Positions 62,100 to 64,000 of a DNA stretch of 64,000 bases are shown here, piece after piece. Source of the stretch: Anaerolineales bacterium (GTDB lineage Bacteria; Chloroflexota; Anaerolineae; Anaerolineales; Villigracilaceae); the NCBI GenBank assembly GCA_030583925.1, contig CP129482.1, forward strand, positions 558,001 to 622,000. Direction: 5' to 3'. A program made the translations under genes and the position numbers. The notes beneath the pieces are model-generated. The model had not been told where the DNA came from. It saw nothing but the letters and a program-made list of their open reading frames with translations, and searched no databases. How positions within the stretch are numbered: position 1 is the first letter of the stretch; each line of letters opens with the position of its first letter.

Positions 62100-63431
62100 A
62101 TGGCAAAGATCGAACTTACCCGCAGCCCCTTCATAAAGAACGCTCTCAAAAGCCGTTATCCACAATTGGCAGTCTTTATCATTATGCTGGTCGGATACAT
62201 ATTCGCCATTCTTGCAGGGTTGATCGGCACGCCTGTCGGAAGTCATAACTTCAGTATCGTGTTCGTGTGGATCGCATGGTGGGCTGTTCTGATTCTTGTT
62301 GCTGTTCCTTTCTTCGGGCGTGGATGGTGCGCGGTCTGCCCGATCCCGCTTCCAGGCGAATGGCTGCAGCGCGGAGCGATTTTGAGTCCACCAGGGAAAC
62401 GACCGAAGTGGCTTAATCTGCGTGTGCCAAAGATGTTCCGCAACATCTGGATGCAAAATATTTCATTCCTTTTATTGGCGCTTTTCAGCAGTGTCCTGCT
62501 CACCACGCCCAACATTACTGGCATTGTGCTTGCCGCCATGCTTTTCGCCGCCATCGGATTGAGCACGATCTTCGAGCGCTGCGCTTTCTGCCGTTACCTC
62601 TGTCCAGTTGGCGGATTTATCGGTCTGTATTCCCAAACAGCACCCATTGAATTACGAATCAAGGACAAGCAAGTTTGCGTACAATGCGAAGGAAAACCTT
62701 GCTACAACGGCTCCGAGTTGGGCTATGGCTGTCCGTGGGATGTTTTCCCTGGCGGGTTATCCAAGAATACCTACTGCGGACTTTGCATGGAATGCATCCG
62801 TACCTGCCCACACGACAATATCGCCGTCAACCTGCGTCCCTTCTCTGCCGACCTTGCCAAGCCATCCACACGCATTGATGAAGCTTTCAAAGCCTTCATT
62901 ATGCTCGGATCTGCGATGATCTATGCGGGCGTATTGCTCGGTCCGTGGGGTGCATTCAAAGATGCGGCATACAACGTCGGCACGAGCGCATGGTTTATGT
63001 ATGTCATTATCTTTCTTGCAATTATCTTCGGTATTCTTCCTGGCTTCTTCACACTTGGCATTCTAAAAACAAAAAGTAGACTCCCTGTAAAACACTGTTT
63101 TGCATCGCTTGCAACCGCTCTTATACCTCTAGGCTTGATGTTCTGGGTTGCATTTAGTTTATCTTTCGTCCTGACCAACGCTTCTTACATTGTTGCTGCG
63201 CTATCTGATCCGCTGGGTTTCGGTTGGAATTTATTTGGCACAACCAACACTGCATGGCAACCGATGCTTACCTCCATTCTCGCACCTGGACAAACGCTGG
63301 CGCTTGTGGGCGGCTTGATCTGGTCAGCGCGTACTGCGCAAAAAGCTTCAAGCGAAATAAATATCTCGTCGATTCCAACCATCGTATATAGTTTTATCCT
63401 CACGTTGGTCATGTTCTGGTTGTTGTTATGA
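62100..63431 (+). CDS. NapH/NosR-like polyferredoxin membrane protein
   Basis: This 443-residue membrane protein has about nine helices and Cys clusters for 4Fe-4S centres: GWCAVCP, CAFCRYLCP, CVQCEGKPC and CGLCMECIRTCP. It resembles the electron-delivery proteins NapH, NosR and CcoG. It lies between two CuA-like cupredoxin genes, suggesting electron transfer to a copper enzyme. Confidence 0.82.
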   Translation: MAKIELTRSPFIKNALKSRYPQLAVFIIMLVGYIFAILAGLIGTPVGSHNFSIVFVWIAWWAVLILVAVPFFGRGWCAVCPIPLPGEWLQRGAILSPPGKRPKWLNLRVPKMFRNIWMQNISFLLLALFSSVLLTTPNITGIVLAAMLFAAIGLSTIFERCAFCRYLCPVGGFIGLYSQTAPIELRIKDKQVCVQCEGKPCYNGSELGYGCPWDVFPGGLSKNTYCGLCMECIRTCPHDNIAVNLRPFSADLAKPSTRIDEAFKAFIMLGSAMIYAGVLLGPWGAFKDAAYNVGTSAWFMYVIIFLAIIFGILPGFFTLGILKTKSRLPVKHCFASLATALIPLGLMFWVAFSLSFVLTNASYIVAALSDPLGFGWNLFGTTNTAWQPMLTSILAPGQTLALVGGLIWSARTAQKASSEINISSIPTIVYSFILTLVMFWLLL

Positions 63432-64000
63432 AACGTTCGGAACTCCTCTCACGGATCATCGTCACAGTGGCAATCGTCGGGGCGATTGGGGCGCCGCTAT
63501 ATTTCTGGTCACGCACGCCGCTCATCCACGCGCGCATGGCAGAGAACGGCGGCTGGAGCCCCGATGTCATCCAGGCGGAAGTCGGTCAGCCGCTCCATCT
63601 AAGGTTCACATCCGATGATGTGGTTCACGGATTCGCGGTTGGTCAAATGGACATGCCAAGCGTGGATGTTCTGCCTGGCAAAGTGGCGGATATCTCTTTG
63701 ACTTTCGACGAACCTGGCATCTATACCTTTTATTGCACGCGCTGGTGCGGGCTCAACCACTGGCGGATGCGCGGCACGATCGAAGTTGCAGGCGCTTCAA
63801 CCTCACCCAAGCCTGTTTCTCCACCGTTGTATGTTTCCCTCAACCTTGACATTGACGCTCCGCACGATGCGTTATTCATACCAGATGGCAAGCCATCTGC
63901 GGTAAATGGTCAATCGTTGGCAATGAGTAGTTCAATCTCTTTGTCGCAGGAAGACTACTTTACACAATCACCCTACCAAGTGTTCGATGAATTGAAAGGC
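63428..64000 (+). CDS. CuA-like cupredoxin, COX2-related (partial)
   Basis: The gene starts at the stop of the Fe-S gene (ATGA) and continues past the window end. It has an N-terminal membrane helix, His67 and the CuA pattern YCTRWCGLNHWRM (Cys103, Cys107, His111, Met114). The visible part, 191 codons, continues past the cupredoxin domain into a region of unknown character. Confidence 0.82.
   Translation, partial: MKRSELLSRIIVTVAIVGAIGAPLYFWSRTPLIHARMAENGGWSPDVIQAEVGQPLHLRFTSDDVVHGFAVGQMDMPSVDVLPGKVADISLTFDEPGIYTFYCTRWCGLNHWRMRGTIEVAGASTSPKPVSPPLYVSLNLDIDAPHDALFIPDGKPSAVNGQSLAMSSSISLSQEDYFTQSPYQVFDELKG

Overview
The window looks like a chromosomal segment of a Chloroflexota bacterium, probably Anaerolineae. 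That placement is an inference from gene style (DUF2085 and DUF3105 membrane proteins, many T/P-rich lipoproteins, L,D-transpeptidases, a clade-typical CcdA) and not from a marker gene. TGA is an ordinary stop in most genes. In four thiol-redox genes, however, an in-frame TGA sits exactly where a CxxC cysteine is expected, so the host probably makes selenocysteine.

Layout. 1-1490: chromosomal flank with the 3' end of cdsA, glpX and a tRNA-Asn behind a consensus promoter. 1590-8463: left part of an island, with a tyrosine integrase facing the tRNA, a DUF433/DUF5615 toxin-antitoxin pair with its operator, a histidine-kinase remnant plus receiver protein, and an AT-rich TrlF-type PHP/SMC-like ATPase that may be a defence gene. 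8740-37070: a long, almost entirely minus-strand plasmid-like or ICE-like block. It encodes ParB, a multi-HTH protein, a GHKL ATPase, a 1749-residue DNA methylase-helicase, GIY-YIG and XRE proteins, a complete PRTRC-type cluster (E, C, F, B, A, ThiF), MntA/HepT, a private sliding clamp, SSB, AbrB/PIN, RadC, primase and several small proteins. No relaxase or secretion genes are present. 37071-38252: noncoding, with TTCCCACG repeat pairs near both ends, possibly an origin or element-end region. 38253-64000: envelope, copper, mercury and thiol-redox genes.

The most interesting systems. (1) The PRTRC cluster reads as a bacterial ubiquitin-like pathway: an E1-like ThiF protein with Cys215, an E2-like protein with a PNV...G.IC motif, a JAMM protein with an exact HxHx7SxxD motif, and a beta-grasp-like protein with a Lys-Gly junction at 64-65 followed by an extension. 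(2) The same block encodes a beta clamp, and four other block proteins carry QLxLF/QMTLF clamp-binding-like motifs, mostly at their extreme ends, suggesting a clamp-tethered replication toolkit. (3) Many block genes are preceded by sequence-unrelated but positionally similar hairpins between the upstream stop codon and the Shine-Dalgarno sequence. (4) In the redox region, a DsbA-like protein (U142-x-x-C), a thioredoxin-like lipoprotein with both cysteines recoded (U44-x-x-U47), and two paralogous mer-linked proteins (U68-x-x-C, U30-x-x-C) each have a GU-containing hairpin 10-16 nt after the TGA. The hairpin is convincing for three and weak for the DsbA-like gene.

The right half fits together as an extracytoplasmic metal and thiol unit. 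A NarL-type two-component pair is followed by an apparently permuted CcdA, a rhodanese lipoprotein, the DsbA-like selenoprotein, a TlpA-like reductase whose anchor and domain lie in different frames across a T7 run, Lgt, a CopB-type ATPase with YHS proteins, cupredoxins, cytochrome c and a MerR-controlled mer operon. The window ends inside a CuA-like cupredoxin gene.
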